Shown here one piece after another: positions 21,764-30,227 of a DNA stretch of 41,120 nucleotides (its first letter is position 1; each line of letters opens with the position of its first letter). The position numbers were made by a program, and so were the translations under genes. The stretch comes from a virus. The DNA is taken from positions 1 through 41,120 of IMG/VR virus record IMGVR_UViG_3300042922_000762. One strand, 5' to 3'. The notes below the pieces were generated by a model. It made no database searches. It worked only from the letters and a program-made list of their open reading frames with translations, and was not told the origin of the DNA.

Positions 21764-24700
21764 ATGACGACTGCCGTCGAGATCGCGAACGCATACGTCG
21801 CCCTGGGCGTCCGGATGCCCGGCGTCAAGAAGGACGTCGCCAACGAGCTGCGCAAGGCGGAGCCCGAGGTCGCAGCTGCGGGACGCGACGCCGGCAGCGC
21901 GTACGCAGACGGCGTCGAGCGCTCCGGATCCCGCATGGGGTCGTTCTTCGCCAACGTCGCGAAGGCCGGCGTCGCGGCGATCGCCGGAATCGGCATCGCA
22001 TCCGCCGGCGTCGGCATCCGCACCGCCGCCGGCATGGAGACCGCCGAGATCGCCTTCACGACGATGCTGCAGTCGGGGGAGAAGGCGCAGGCCTTCCTCT
22101 CCGAGCTGTCGTCGTTCGCTGCGAAGACCCCGTTCGACCTGCCCGGGCTGCAGCGCTCCGCGCAGTCGCTGATCTCGATCGGCATCGACGCGAACAAGGT
22201 CATCCCGATCATGACCACGCTCGGCAACGTCACCTCCGGAATGGGTACCGGTGCGGAGGGCATCCAGCGCGCCACGGTCGCGATCCAGCAGATGAACGCT
22301 GCAGGCCGCATCGGCGCCGAGGATCTCAACCAGCTCCGCGACGCCGGCATCCCCGTCTTCGACCTCCTCACCGCCGCGACGGGCAAGACCAAGGAAGAAA
22401 TCGCCGCGATGGCGGGCGCCGGCAAGCTCGGCCGCCAGGAGCTCGAGCAGCTCATGTCCGCACTCGAGACCGGCAAGGGACTCGAGCGCTTCAACGGGAT
22501 GATGGAGCAGCAGTCGCAGTCCCTCTCGGGCCTGTGGGCGACGCTGCAGGACACCTTCTCGGTCGGCATGGCCGAGGCAATCCAGCCGCTCATCCCGATG
22601 CTGAAGGAAGGTCTCGCCGGCGCGATCACCTTCGTCGGTGACGCGTTGCCCTACGTGCGCGGCGGCGTGCAGTGGCTCGTCGACGCGGCGCCCGGCATCG
22701 CGGCGTTCTTCGGCAGCCTGTGGACCGGCGCGCAGGGGCTCTACGCCCTTATCGTCCAGGGCGACTTCACTGGCAAGCTCACCGAGGCGTTCGGCTGGGC
22801 CGAGGACTCCGCGCCCGTCGACTTCATCCTCGACGTCCGCGACGGCGTCCAGGGCCTCTGGGATCTCGTGGTCGGGGGCGACTTCTCCGGCAAGTTGCGT
22901 AACGCGTTCGGGTGGCAGGAAGACTCGCCGATGGTCGACTTCATCCTCGATCTGCGCGACGGCGTGAAGTCGCTGTGGACCGACCTGACGTCGGGAGATC
23001 TCGGCGGCGCCTTCGCATCAATCGGCGACTCGCTCGGCACGATCCTGCCCGTCGTCACAGACGCCACCAGCCAGCTGCCGGGCCTCACCGACGTCGTGCA
23101 CGTCGCCGAGGGCGCCTTCGGGTTCCTCGCCGACAACGTCGATCTGCTCGCCGCGGCGATGCCGGCCGTCATCGGCCTCATCCTGGCGTGGAAGAGCGCG
23201 CAGGCGCTGAACAACGTCATTGGCCGCGAGTCCGCGATCGGCATGGGCCTGCAGATCACCTCGACCTTCGCCCTCGCTGGCGCGAACCGTTCGCTCGCCG
23301 CATCGAACCGGATGAGCATGGCCAGCACCGTCGCGTCGACGTCGGCCGAGAACACGCAGACCGCCGCCCGCTCTCGCGGCGTGCTCGCGACCATCGCGCA
23401 GCGCACGGCGACCCTCGCCACCAGCGCCGCCACCCGCGTCGCAGCCGCAGCGCAGTGGGTGTTCAACGCAGCACTCTCGGCCAACCCGATCGGCATCGTC
23501 ATCGCGGCGATCGCCGCGCTCGTCGCGGGACTGGTCTGGTTCTTCACGCAGACCGAGCTCGGCCAGCAGATCTGGTCGGCCGTCATGGGCGCGATCGGCG
23601 CCGCGGCGACGTGGCTGTGGGAAACGATCCTGCAGCCCGTCTTCGCAGGCATCGGCGCCGTGTTCACCTGGATCTGGGAGAACGTCATCAGCCCCATCGG
23701 GACGCTGATCGTCAATTACTTCCGGTTCTGGGGCGCGATCGCCGTATGGCTCTGGGAGAACGTCCTGTCGCCCGTCTTCGCGGGCATCGGGCAGGTGTTC
23801 TCGTGGATCTGGTCGAACATCATCGAGCCGATCGTCGGCTTCATCGTCCTCGCCATCAAGGGCTGGGGAATCATCTTCGAGTGGCTCTACGCGAACGTCG
23901 TCAAGCCGGTGTTCGACGGGATCTCGTCGGTGATGGGTGCGGCCTGGTCGTGGATCGACCAGCACGTCTTCACCCCGTTCAAGATCGGGATCGACCTGCT
24001 CGGGAAGGCGTTCGAGGGCGTCGCGAAGGCGATCGGCACCGCCTGGGAAGGCATCAAGGCCGCCGCGGCCGCGCCGATCAACTTCGTCCTCGACACGGTC
24101 TGGAACAACGGACTCCGCTCGTTCTGGAACGACCTTGTCGGCAACCTCGGACTGAACGACATGAAGCTGCCGAAGGCAGGCCTCGTGAAGTTCGCATCCG
24201 GCGGCGTCCTGCCCGGCTACACCCCGGGTCGGGACGTCCACCAGTTCTGGTCGCCGACTGCCGGCGGCCTCGCGCTCTCGGGCGGCGAGGCCATCATGCG
24301 GCCCGAGTTCACCCGCGCCGTCGGCGGTCCCGCCGGCATCGCGGCGCTGAACAAGGCGGCCCGCGAGGGCCGAGCATTCGCCAACGGCGGAGTACTCGAC
24401 TTCGCGGGCGACGTGTGGAAGAACGTCCAGAACGCCGCCGGCGTCGCGTGGGAGTTCCTCTCGAACCCGAGCGGAGCGATCCAGAAGCACGTCATCGACG
24501 GCATCATCCGGCCGCTCATGGGCGACCAGAACATCTTCGGACAGACCGTCGGCGCGCTCGCCACGAACACCGTGAAGAGCATGGCCAGCCTGTTCAAGGG
24601 TGCAGCGCCCGCGGTCTCCGGTGGCAAGGGCATGGGCTGGGAAGCCATGTGGAACGCGGTCCACGCCCGCTTCCCTGACGTGCGCCTCAACTCCGCATAC

Positions 24701-25144
24701 CGGCCCGGTAGCCCCGGCTACCACGGCAAGGGACGCGCGGTCGACCTAACGCCCCGGATGGACGTCTTCAACTGGCTCAAGGGTGCATTCCCGGGCAGCA
24801 GCGAGCTGATCTACTCCCCGGCGGGTGGGCGGCAGCTGCAGAACGGGCGCGAGTACTACTGGCCCGAGCCGGTGCGCTCGCAGCACTTCAACCACGTCCA
24901 CTGGGCGATGGCCAACGGCGGAGTGATCCCGAAGCTCTACGACCAGGGCGGATGGATCCCTCACGGCGGCATGGCAGTGAACCTGTCCGGCCGCCCCGAG
25001 GCGGTGCTCACCCCCGAGCAGTCGGCGGCGTACGTCGCGGGCCGCGGCAACGGCGATACGAACATCACCGTGCAGGCCCTCCCCGGCATGAGCCCGCAGG
25101 AGCAAGCCGAGCTGGTAGCGAGGGAGTTCCGTTGGACGCGCTAA
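21764..25144 (+). CDS. Tail tape measure protein with M15-type peptidase domain
   Basis: 1126 residues. The N-terminal part has the phage tape-measure signature (MLQSGEKAQAFLSELSSFAA, ITTLGNVTSGMG-type turns). Hydrophobic helices follow (NPIGIVIAAIAALVAGLVWF), then Trp-rich amphipathic repeats. Two 39-residue tandem units begin GDFTGKLTEAFGW (residue 333) and GDFSGKLRNAFGW (372). Residues 956-1046 contain YHGKGRAVDL (H987, D993) and NHVHW (H1044, H1046), the zinc-ligand pattern of M15/D-Ala-D-Ala peptidase-like domains, which could cut the wall during DNA entry. Its length sets tail length. Confidence 0.92.
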   Translation: MTTAVEIANAYVALGVRMPGVKKDVANELRKAEPEVAAAGRDAGSAYADGVERSGSRMGSFFANVAKAGVAAIAGIGIASAGVGIRTAAGMETAEIAFTTMLQSGEKAQAFLSELSSFAAKTPFDLPGLQRSAQSLISIGIDANKVIPIMTTLGNVTSGMGTGAEGIQRATVAIQQMNAAGRIGAEDLNQLRDAGIPVFDLLTAATGKTKEEIAAMAGAGKLGRQELEQLMSALETGKGLERFNGMMEQQSQSLSGLWATLQDTFSVGMAEAIQPLIPMLKEGLAGAITFVGDALPYVRGGVQWLVDAAPGIAAFFGSLWTGAQGLYALIVQGDFTGKLTEAFGWAEDSAPVDFILDVRDGVQGLWDLVVGGDFSGKLRNAFGWQEDSPMVDFILDLRDGVKSLWTDLTSGDLGGAFASIGDSLGTILPVVTDATSQLPGLTDVVHVAEGAFGFLADNVDLLAAAMPAVIGLILAWKSAQALNNVIGRESAIGMGLQITSTFALAGANRSLAASNRMSMASTVASTSAENTQTAARSRGVLATIAQRTATLATSAATRVAAAAQWVFNAALSANPIGIVIAAIAALVAGLVWFFTQTELGQQIWSAVMGAIGAAATWLWETILQPVFAGIGAVFTWIWENVISPIGTLIVNYFRFWGAIAVWLWENVLSPVFAGIGQVFSWIWSNIIEPIVGFIVLAIKGWGIIFEWLYANVVKPVFDGISSVMGAAWSWIDQHVFTPFKIGIDLLGKAFEGVAKAIGTAWEGIKAAAAAPINFVLDTVWNNGLRSFWNDLVGNLGLNDMKLPKAGLVKFASGGVLPGYTPGRDVHQFWSPTAGGLALSGGEAIMRPEFTRAVGGPAGIAALNKAAREGRAFANGGVLDFAGDVWKNVQNAAGVAWEFLSNPSGAIQKHVIDGIIRPLMGDQNIFGQTVGALATNTVKSMASLFKGAAPAVSGGKGMGWEAMWNAVHARFPDVRLNSAYRPGSPGYHGKGRAVDLTPRMDVFNWLKGAFPGSSELIYSPAGGRQLQNGREYYWPEPVRSQHFNHVHWAMANGGVIPKLYDQGGWIPHGGMAVNLSGRPEAVLTPEQSAAYVAGRGNGDTNITVQALPGMSPQEQAELVAREFRWTR

Positions 25145-25989
25145 TGGTCGAGATCGATGGCCGCCGGCTCTACACCGAGCCCGGCGCCGGCCGCTGGTGG
25201 CTGGAAGAGCTCGAGGGGTTCTTCGACTCCCCGGGGACACGGTTCGACGAGAACATGATCCCCGGGGAGGACGGAGCCTTCGATCCCGACGACGTCCAGC
25301 TCGAGCCCCGCCGCGTAGTCGTGCGCGGCACGAGCGAAGCATCGTCGCCCGGCTGGGCCGACCGTGTCATCCGACCCTGGCTCGCCTCGCTCGTCAAGAA
25401 GCGCGACCTTCAGTTCCGCGCCTTCGTCGGTGGCCAGTGGCTGTCGCTGCGGAACGCGAAGATCCGCGGCCAGGTCAAGGTCCGCGACGTCGACGAGACG
25501 TTCACCGAGTTCGAGATCCCGATCTGGGCCGCGGACCCCCGCAAGTTCGGACCGCGGGCCCGGATCGAGATGGACGCGGCCATCGAGCCCTCAGGCGGTC
25601 TGCGCTTCCCGATGGTCGATGAGGCGGTGTCCTTCGGCACCTCGGGCGGCGTCCTCTTCCCGGGCGTCTTCGTCATCCACAATCAGGGCACCGCGGACCT
25701 CTTCCCCGAGAAGTTCACGGTCCGCGGACCGGTGCCGCGGTTCGCCATCACATCGGAGTCGAGCGTCATTGAGTACGACGGCCCGATCGCCCGCGGCCAG
25801 GAGCTCACGGTCACCCCGTTCGCCGGCGGCCGCGCGAACCTCGACGGCGCAGACGTGTCCCACAACCTGCTGCGCGCCGACTGGGTGCCGATCAGGCCGG
25901 GGGAGACCCGCGGGTACCTCTTCAGCCCCGAAGACCCCCAGCCCGGCTCGCAGCTCGCGATCGACTACTCGGAAGGAGCGTGGCTCTAA
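25132..25989 (+). CDS. Distal tail protein (Dit-like)
   Basis: 285 residues from TTG 25132, preferred because GAGGGAG lies five bases upstream; ATG 25144 would be too far from it. It overlaps the tape-measure end. It is beta-rich, with a first domain that includes WADRVIRPWLASLVKKRDLQ and EFEIPIWAADPRKFG, as in siphophage Dit proteins that join tube and baseplate, and a second galectin-like half (LFPGVFVIHNQGTADLFPEK). Confidence 0.8.
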   Translation: MDALMVEIDGRRLYTEPGAGRWWLEELEGFFDSPGTRFDENMIPGEDGAFDPDDVQLEPRRVVVRGTSEASSPGWADRVIRPWLASLVKKRDLQFRAFVGGQWLSLRNAKIRGQVKVRDVDETFTEFEIPIWAADPRKFGPRARIEMDAAIEPSGGLRFPMVDEAVSFGTSGGVLFPGVFVIHNQGTADLFPEKFTVRGPVPRFAITSESSVIEYDGPIARGQELTVTPFAGGRANLDGADVSHNLLRADWVPIRPGETRGYLFSPEDPQPGSQLAIDYSEGAWL

Positions 25990-26667
25990 ATGGTGACCGT
26001 AACCGCAGGCCTCGCCATCGACCTCAACGACGACGGCGACGGAACAACGAGCATCGGCTTCCGCCGAGCCCTCGCGGTGCTCCTGAAGCAGTCCTCGCCC
26101 GGCGTCGCGACCCCGGGACGCATGGGCGCCGATCACTTCGTCGTGAGCGGAGCTCCCGCGTCGATGGAGTACTCCGTGAGCGGCGGCGGCCTGGTGCTCG
26201 TCCGCACGGCATCCGGCGGCGCGTACCTGATCGGGATGCCCTCGAGCGTGACGTTTGAGACCGACCCGGCCGACGGCGTGAACCCGCGCATCGACCGCAT
26301 CTACGCGAAGCAGCCGGATCCGCCGATCGATGGCGCCGCCGTCGAGACCGAGTTCATCATCGACGTCGTCTCGGGCGCAGCCGCAGCTTCCCCGCTGCCG
26401 CCCGACCTCCCCGCCGGCGGGTTCGAGCTCGCCCGCAAGGAGATCGGCGCGGGCGCGACCAACACGCAGGCAGGCAAGCCCTTCACGAACGTCGCCGGAC
26501 TCTCCGGACTGAACGTCGGCGTCGTCACCGTCGCACAGGGCGGCACGGGCGCTACCAACCCGGGCGACGCCCGCGTCGCACTCGGCGTCCCGACGATCTA
26601 CAGCGGCGCCGGCGCCCCCGCGAACACGCTCGGCCGTGACGGCGACGTGTACTTCCAGCCGATCTAA
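25990..26667 (+). CDS. Minor tail protein
   Basis: 225 residues; ATG directly follows the Dit stop. The first 150 residues are beta-rich (VVSGAPASMEYSVSGGGLVL, PRIDRIYAKQPDP) and resemble trimeric phage upper-baseplate or fibre-shaft proteins. The rest is Ala/Gly/Thr-rich with VTVAQGGTGATNPGDARVAL, a motif seen in tail-fibre shafts, before a short beta end (GDVYFQPI). A structural role in the tail tip is likely. Confidence 0.7.
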   Translation: MVTVTAGLAIDLNDDGDGTTSIGFRRALAVLLKQSSPGVATPGRMGADHFVVSGAPASMEYSVSGGGLVLVRTASGGAYLIGMPSSVTFETDPADGVNPRIDRIYAKQPDPPIDGAAVETEFIIDVVSGAAAASPLPPDLPAGGFELARKEIGAGATNTQAGKPFTNVAGLSGLNVGVVTVAQGGTGATNPGDARVALGVPTIYSGAGAPANTLGRDGDVYFQPI

Positions 26668-26680
26668 GTAGGGGGTTCGC

Positions 26681-27499
26681 GTGGGTACCGTACGCATCGG
26701 AGTCGGCAAGTCCGGACCTTCCACCGAGTTCTTCATGGAGGCCGACTGGGTCGGCCAGAACTGGGCCGAGAATTACTCCGTTCTCGGCGTCTGGCTCCGC
26801 GCCCGCAACACCGGCAACACGTCGTCGTTCTTCAACAACTACGGCGAGCAGGTCACATGGTGGGGCGGCGGTGAGCTCGGCCGGCACGCCGCGCAGCCCT
26901 TCCTTCCCGGCGGGTACGGCAACGGCGCGACGCGCTGGCACGACTACTGGGAGCACCGGTTCTACCACGACGGGAACGGCTTCCTCGGCGGCGTCGACTT
27001 CGGGATGCGCCTCACGTACGGCAATTTCAACGAGTCGCACTACGGCAACATCGGCGCCCCTGGCCGTATCCCCAAGCCCCCGACCGCGCCACGAGATCTC
27101 CGAATCGCTGACGTCACCCCCATCAGCGCCGGCGTCTACTACTCCGGTCCCGCCGACTGGCGCGGCTCGACGCCCCAGGGGTACACGGCCGACTGGTACG
27201 AGATCAACGGGTCGAACAACCCGAAGATCTGGTCCGACCTGAACTCCAACGGCTACACGAACCCCGCTGGCCCCGGCATCGAGCTCAAGCCCGGCACGAC
27301 CTACCACGTGTACATCTACGCGCGCAGCAACGTCGGCAGCAGTCCCGCCACGAGCATCGCGCTGACGACCGATGCCGGCGGCCGCATCCGGGTCGGTGGC
27401 CAGTGGCGCAACGCGAGCCCCTGGGTGAAGGTCAACGGCCAATGGCGGCGAGCTCGCCCGTTCATCAAGCAGGCCGGATCCTTCCGTACCGCCCGCTGA
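26681..27499 (+). CDS. Minor tail protein with Fn3-like domain
   Basis: 272 residues from GTG 26681 behind AGGGGG. The first 125 residues are aromatic-rich (WVGQNWAENYSVLGVWLRAR). A fibronectin-III-like unit (PPTAPRDLRIADVTPISAG ... TTYHVYIYARSNVG) spans about 130-235. The end has two short WR-type repeats (GGQWRNASPWVKVNGQWRRA), common at the C-terminus of actinophage tail proteins. It probably contributes to host surface binding. Confidence 0.75.
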   Translation: MGTVRIGVGKSGPSTEFFMEADWVGQNWAENYSVLGVWLRARNTGNTSSFFNNYGEQVTWWGGGELGRHAAQPFLPGGYGNGATRWHDYWEHRFYHDGNGFLGGVDFGMRLTYGNFNESHYGNIGAPGRIPKPPTAPRDLRIADVTPISAGVYYSGPADWRGSTPQGYTADWYEINGSNNPKIWSDLNSNGYTNPAGPGIELKPGTTYHVYIYARSNVGSSPATSIALTTDAGGRIRVGGQWRNASPWVKVNGQWRRARPFIKQAGSFRTAR

Positions 27500-27515
27500 C
27501 GATCCCCGCACGACC

Positions 27516-27539
27516 AGCCCTCGGCGCCCGCCGGGGGCT
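27516..27539 (+). terminator. Hairpin before the lysis cassette
   Basis: AGCCCTCGGC pairs with GCCGGGGGCT (one G-U) around a 4-nt loop, just after the tail gene stop at 27499. It separates the tail-tip genes from the endolysin and may be an attenuator. Confidence 0.5.
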
Positions 27540-27566
27540 TCGCCATGTCATCGAAAGGACACCCGC

Positions 27567-28553
27567 ATGTCTGACGTCAAGGGCGGCTACCAGCGCCCCT
27601 CTGCCACGAGCAAGATCAGCGACTCGTGGAACGGCCACCGCAACCGACCGAAGCCGAGCACCGAGCCCGGCACCGACTACCCCTGCGCCTACGGCTCCGC
27701 GATCTACGCGCCCGAAGACGGCACGGTCGTCGACCTCTCCTCGAGCAACGCCGGCGGCACCGGCCGCTTCGTCACCATCGACTTCGACGACGGACAGCGC
27801 GGCCGCGCGCTGCACCTGTCCCGTGTCCTCGTCTCCAAGGGCCAGCGCGTCAAGCGTGGCCAGGAGGTCGCGAAGTCCGGTGCGTCCGGCTTCGGCAAGG
27901 ACTGGGGATACGGGGCGCACGTGCACCAGACCCTGTTCCCGCGGCACGCCTATGTCTTCGGTCGCGACGCGACCCTCGACTTCGAGCGGTACGTCGGCGC
28001 CGACAACGACGGCCCCGGCGGATCCGGGGCGGGCACCTACTCGCAGATCGTCGCGAACGAGCAGAACTACCTGAACGCGGCGCAGGGCGAGAAGCTCGTC
28101 GTCGACGGCATCGCGGGCCCGCTCTACCGTGCCGCGGTGAAGCGGTACCAGGAGTACCTGCGCGGCCGCAGCTGGTACTCGGGACCGATCGACGGTGTCT
28201 GGGGCAACGGCACCCAGGACGGCCACGCGAAGCGGTACACCGAGTGGGCGGCGCAGACGCAGGCGCCTCCGTCGCCGCAGTTCCACAACGCCACGGTGCG
28301 CGACCTCGCGTCGCTGCCGAACACGCGAGGCCTGCAGAAGGTCGCGAAGCTCTACGGCTACAAGGGCGCGCTCGACAACCAGTTCGGTGCTGGCTCGCAG
28401 GGTGGCTTCCAGCGGTTCCTCGACCAGAACTACGGCGGATCTCTTCCGGCCTGGCTGCGCGCCAAGTACGGGTACGTCGGCAACGACCAGTGGGGCCCCA
28501 ACATGGCAGCCGCCGCGACTCGCGCCGACACCGCCAACTGGGCGGCGCTCTAA
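27567..28553 (+). CDS. Endolysin: M23 peptidase with peptidoglycan-binding repeats
   Basis: 328 residues. The N-terminal 140 residues form a lysostaphin-type peptidase: EPGTD (E33-D37), ALHLS (H83) and GAHVHQ (H118, H120). The first zinc ligand, usually His of HxGxD, is Glu here. Two binding-type repeats follow (VVDGIAGPLYRAAVKRYQEY; TRGLQKVAKLYGYKG), giving cell-wall targeting. There is no signal peptide, so release depends on the holin. It starts the lysis cassette, and its TAA overlaps the ATG of a tiny membrane protein. Confidence 0.9.
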   Translation: MSDVKGGYQRPSATSKISDSWNGHRNRPKPSTEPGTDYPCAYGSAIYAPEDGTVVDLSSSNAGGTGRFVTIDFDDGQRGRALHLSRVLVSKGQRVKRGQEVAKSGASGFGKDWGYGAHVHQTLFPRHAYVFGRDATLDFERYVGADNDGPGGSGAGTYSQIVANEQNYLNAAQGEKLVVDGIAGPLYRAAVKRYQEYLRGRSWYSGPIDGVWGNGTQDGHAKRYTEWAAQTQAPPSPQFHNATVRDLASLPNTRGLQKVAKLYGYKGALDNQFGAGSQGGFQRFLDQNYGGSLPAWLRAKYGYVGNDQWGPNMAAAATRADTANWAAL

Positions 28554-28690
28554 TGCGCGGCCAGGGTCCGCGCCACGCGGGGCCGCGTCCTCACGCCTCG
28601 TGGTGGCGCGGCCCCTGGCCACCCAGCATCCTGCTCGTCGTCTTCGGGGGAGCGCTCGTCTGGGAGCTCTCCTGGGCGCTTCCCTGCTGA
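28553..28690 (+). CDS. Tiny one-TM protein in the lysis cassette
   Basis: 45 residues, ATG overlapping the endolysin stop. A basic N-terminus (MRGQGPRHAGPRPH) is followed by a Trp-rich turn and one hydrophobic segment (PPSILLVVFGGALVWELSW), ending in PC. Size, overlap and position suggest a holin accessory or pinholin-like protein, but there is no sequence match I can name. Confidence 0.55.
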   Translation: MRGQGPRHAGPRPHASWWRGPWPPSILLVVFGGALVWELSWALPC

Positions 28691-28703
28691 ACGGAGGGTG
28701 AGG

Positions 28704-29090
28704 GTGGGCGAACCCGAATCGATCGAGATCAAGCTCGCGCGGCTCGACGAGCGCACAAAGGGCACGGCCGACGACGTCACCGAGATCAAGCTCAACATGG
28801 CCACGCGCAGCGACCAGGCGCGCGTCGACGAGCGGATCCGAGATCTCACCGGCGCGCTCGAGCGCGAACGCGCCGAACGTGTCGCTGCCGTGGACGCCGA
28901 GAAGGCCGAACGCATCGCCGCAGACGAGAAGGAAGCGACCGAACGCAAGGCCGTCGCCGGCCGATTGCAGATCGTCGAGGACCGCATGGAAGCCCGAAAG
29001 TACAACGTCGGGATCTCCATCATTCTGTCCGCAGTCGGGGCCTTCCTCGGCGTGATCGCCATCGCGTTCCGACCGCTGTTCGGGGGGTGA
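28704..29090 (+). CDS. Coiled-coil tail-anchored protein (XhlA-like)
   Basis: 128 residues from GTG 28704, six bases after GGAGG. Residues 10-95 are a continuous charged helix with a heptad character ([20 protein letters not shown]), then one C-terminal membrane segment ([20 protein letters not shown]). This matches the plan of haemolysin XhlA-type proteins that work with holin and endolysin. GTG 28698 is too close to the ribosome site to be the start. Confidence 0.65.
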   Translation: MGEPESIEIKLARLDERTKGTADDVTEIKLNMATRSDQARVDERIRDLTGALERERAERVAAVDAEKAERIAADEKEATERKAVAGRLQIVEDRMEARKYNVGISIILSAVGAFLGVIAIAFRPLFGG

Positions 29091-29094
29091 CGAC

Positions 29095-29700
29095 ATGACC
29101 CGCGCGAACCGCTCCCGCCTCGTCTTCGTCATCCTCGCCGCGGTGCTCTCTCTCGCACTCGCCGCGCTCGCGACATTCACGATCATCAACCTCGCGCAGC
29201 GCGTCGCAGCAGCGAACGATCGCAACGCGGCGCAATCCGAGCAGATCGACGGGCTCCTCGCCGACGTCCACGCGTCGCAGGAGAACGCGCAGCGCCTCTA
29301 CGACCAGTTGCTGTCGCTCGGCGAGTCCCCGGAAGGCGACAACCCGGACGACATTGTCACCGGCCCCGCCGGACAGACCGGCGCGCGAGGCCCGCAAGGC
29401 GACACCGGGGCGCCCGGCCCGATCGGCCCCATCGGCCCCGTCGGCCCCACCGGCGAGACCGGCAGCAGCGGTGACAGCGGCACGTCCGGATCCGCCGGCC
29501 CTGCAGGCCCCCAGGGTGAGCCCGGCGCACCCGGACCGCAGGGAGCACAGGGCGAACCCGGACCCGCGGGCCCCACCGGCCCGCCCGGCCCCACCTGCCC
29601 GGACGGGTACTCGCTGCAGCTGCTCACCGTGCTCGTCATCGACCCGGATACGGGTCTCCCCACCAACCAGCCCGCAGCCCTCTGCGTGCCGACGACCTGA
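29095..29700 (+). CDS. Membrane-anchored collagen-like protein
   Basis: 201 residues. A basic N-terminus and one TM helix (about 9-32) are followed by a helical stalk, then an uninterrupted run of 26 Gly-X-Y triplets (residues 90-167) and a C-terminal domain bounded by two cysteines (C168 and near the end). It is placed between the XhlA-like protein and the holin, where Gram-negative phages have spanins. It may anchor to or bridge the cell wall, or be carried on the virion. The function is unknown. Confidence 0.65.
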   Translation: MTRANRSRLVFVILAAVLSLALAALATFTIINLAQRVAAANDRNAAQSEQIDGLLADVHASQENAQRLYDQLLSLGESPEGDNPDDIVTGPAGQTGARGPQGDTGAPGPIGPIGPVGPTGETGSSGDSGTSGSAGPAGPQGEPGAPGPQGAQGEPGPAGPTGPPGPTCPDGYSLQLLTVLVIDPDTGLPTNQPAALCVPTT

Positions 29701-29710
29701 GGAGGTCACC

Positions 29711-30211
29711 ATGCTCACCAATCTCACCAACGCAACCTGGTGGAAGGACGCCGCGCTGCGGGCCCTCTACACCGCCCTCGCGATCGCGCTGCCCTACCTA
29801 GGGGCTGCGTTCGTCGCCGACGTCCCGTGGGTCACCATCGCGCTCACGGCCTCGCTCGGCTTCCTCGCCTCGCTGGTCACCAGCGTCGCCGGGCTGCCCG
29901 AAGTCGCCGGCGTCAACCTGCCCTGGTGGCTCGCCGCGGTCGAGCGCGTCGTCAAGACGTTCGCGCAGTCCCTCGCCGCAGGCTTCATCGGCGCCACCCT
30001 CATCACGGACGTCGACTGGGCCTTCGTGCTGCAGGCGGCCGCGCTGGCGGCTCTGACGTCGCTGGTGCGCCTCATCCTGGCCACCCTGCCCTCTGACCCC
30101 ACTCGCGTTCCCATCGACGCAGGAGAGGTCACAGCGGGCACCGTCGTGAACATCACCACGGTCCAGGATCCCGTGACGGTCGCGACCGAGATCCGCCGCT
30201 CGCTCGGCTGA
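29711..30211 (+). CDS. Holin
   Basis: 166 residues from ATG 29711 with a GGAGGTCACC site. Hydrophobic segments lie near 15-36, 38-61, 75-100 and 106-128, followed by a polar tail, consistent with r1t-type and actinophage holins. It would form the membrane lesion that frees the endolysin. Adjacent lysis genes support the call. Confidence 0.75.
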   Translation: MLTNLTNATWWKDAALRALYTALAIALPYLGAAFVADVPWVTIALTASLGFLASLVTSVAGLPEVAGVNLPWWLAAVERVVKTFAQSLAAGFIGATLITDVDWAFVLQAAALAALTSLVRLILATLPSDPTRVPIDAGEVTAGTVVNITTVQDPVTVATEIRRSLG

Positions 30212-30227
30212 TCGAAAGGAGACGTCG

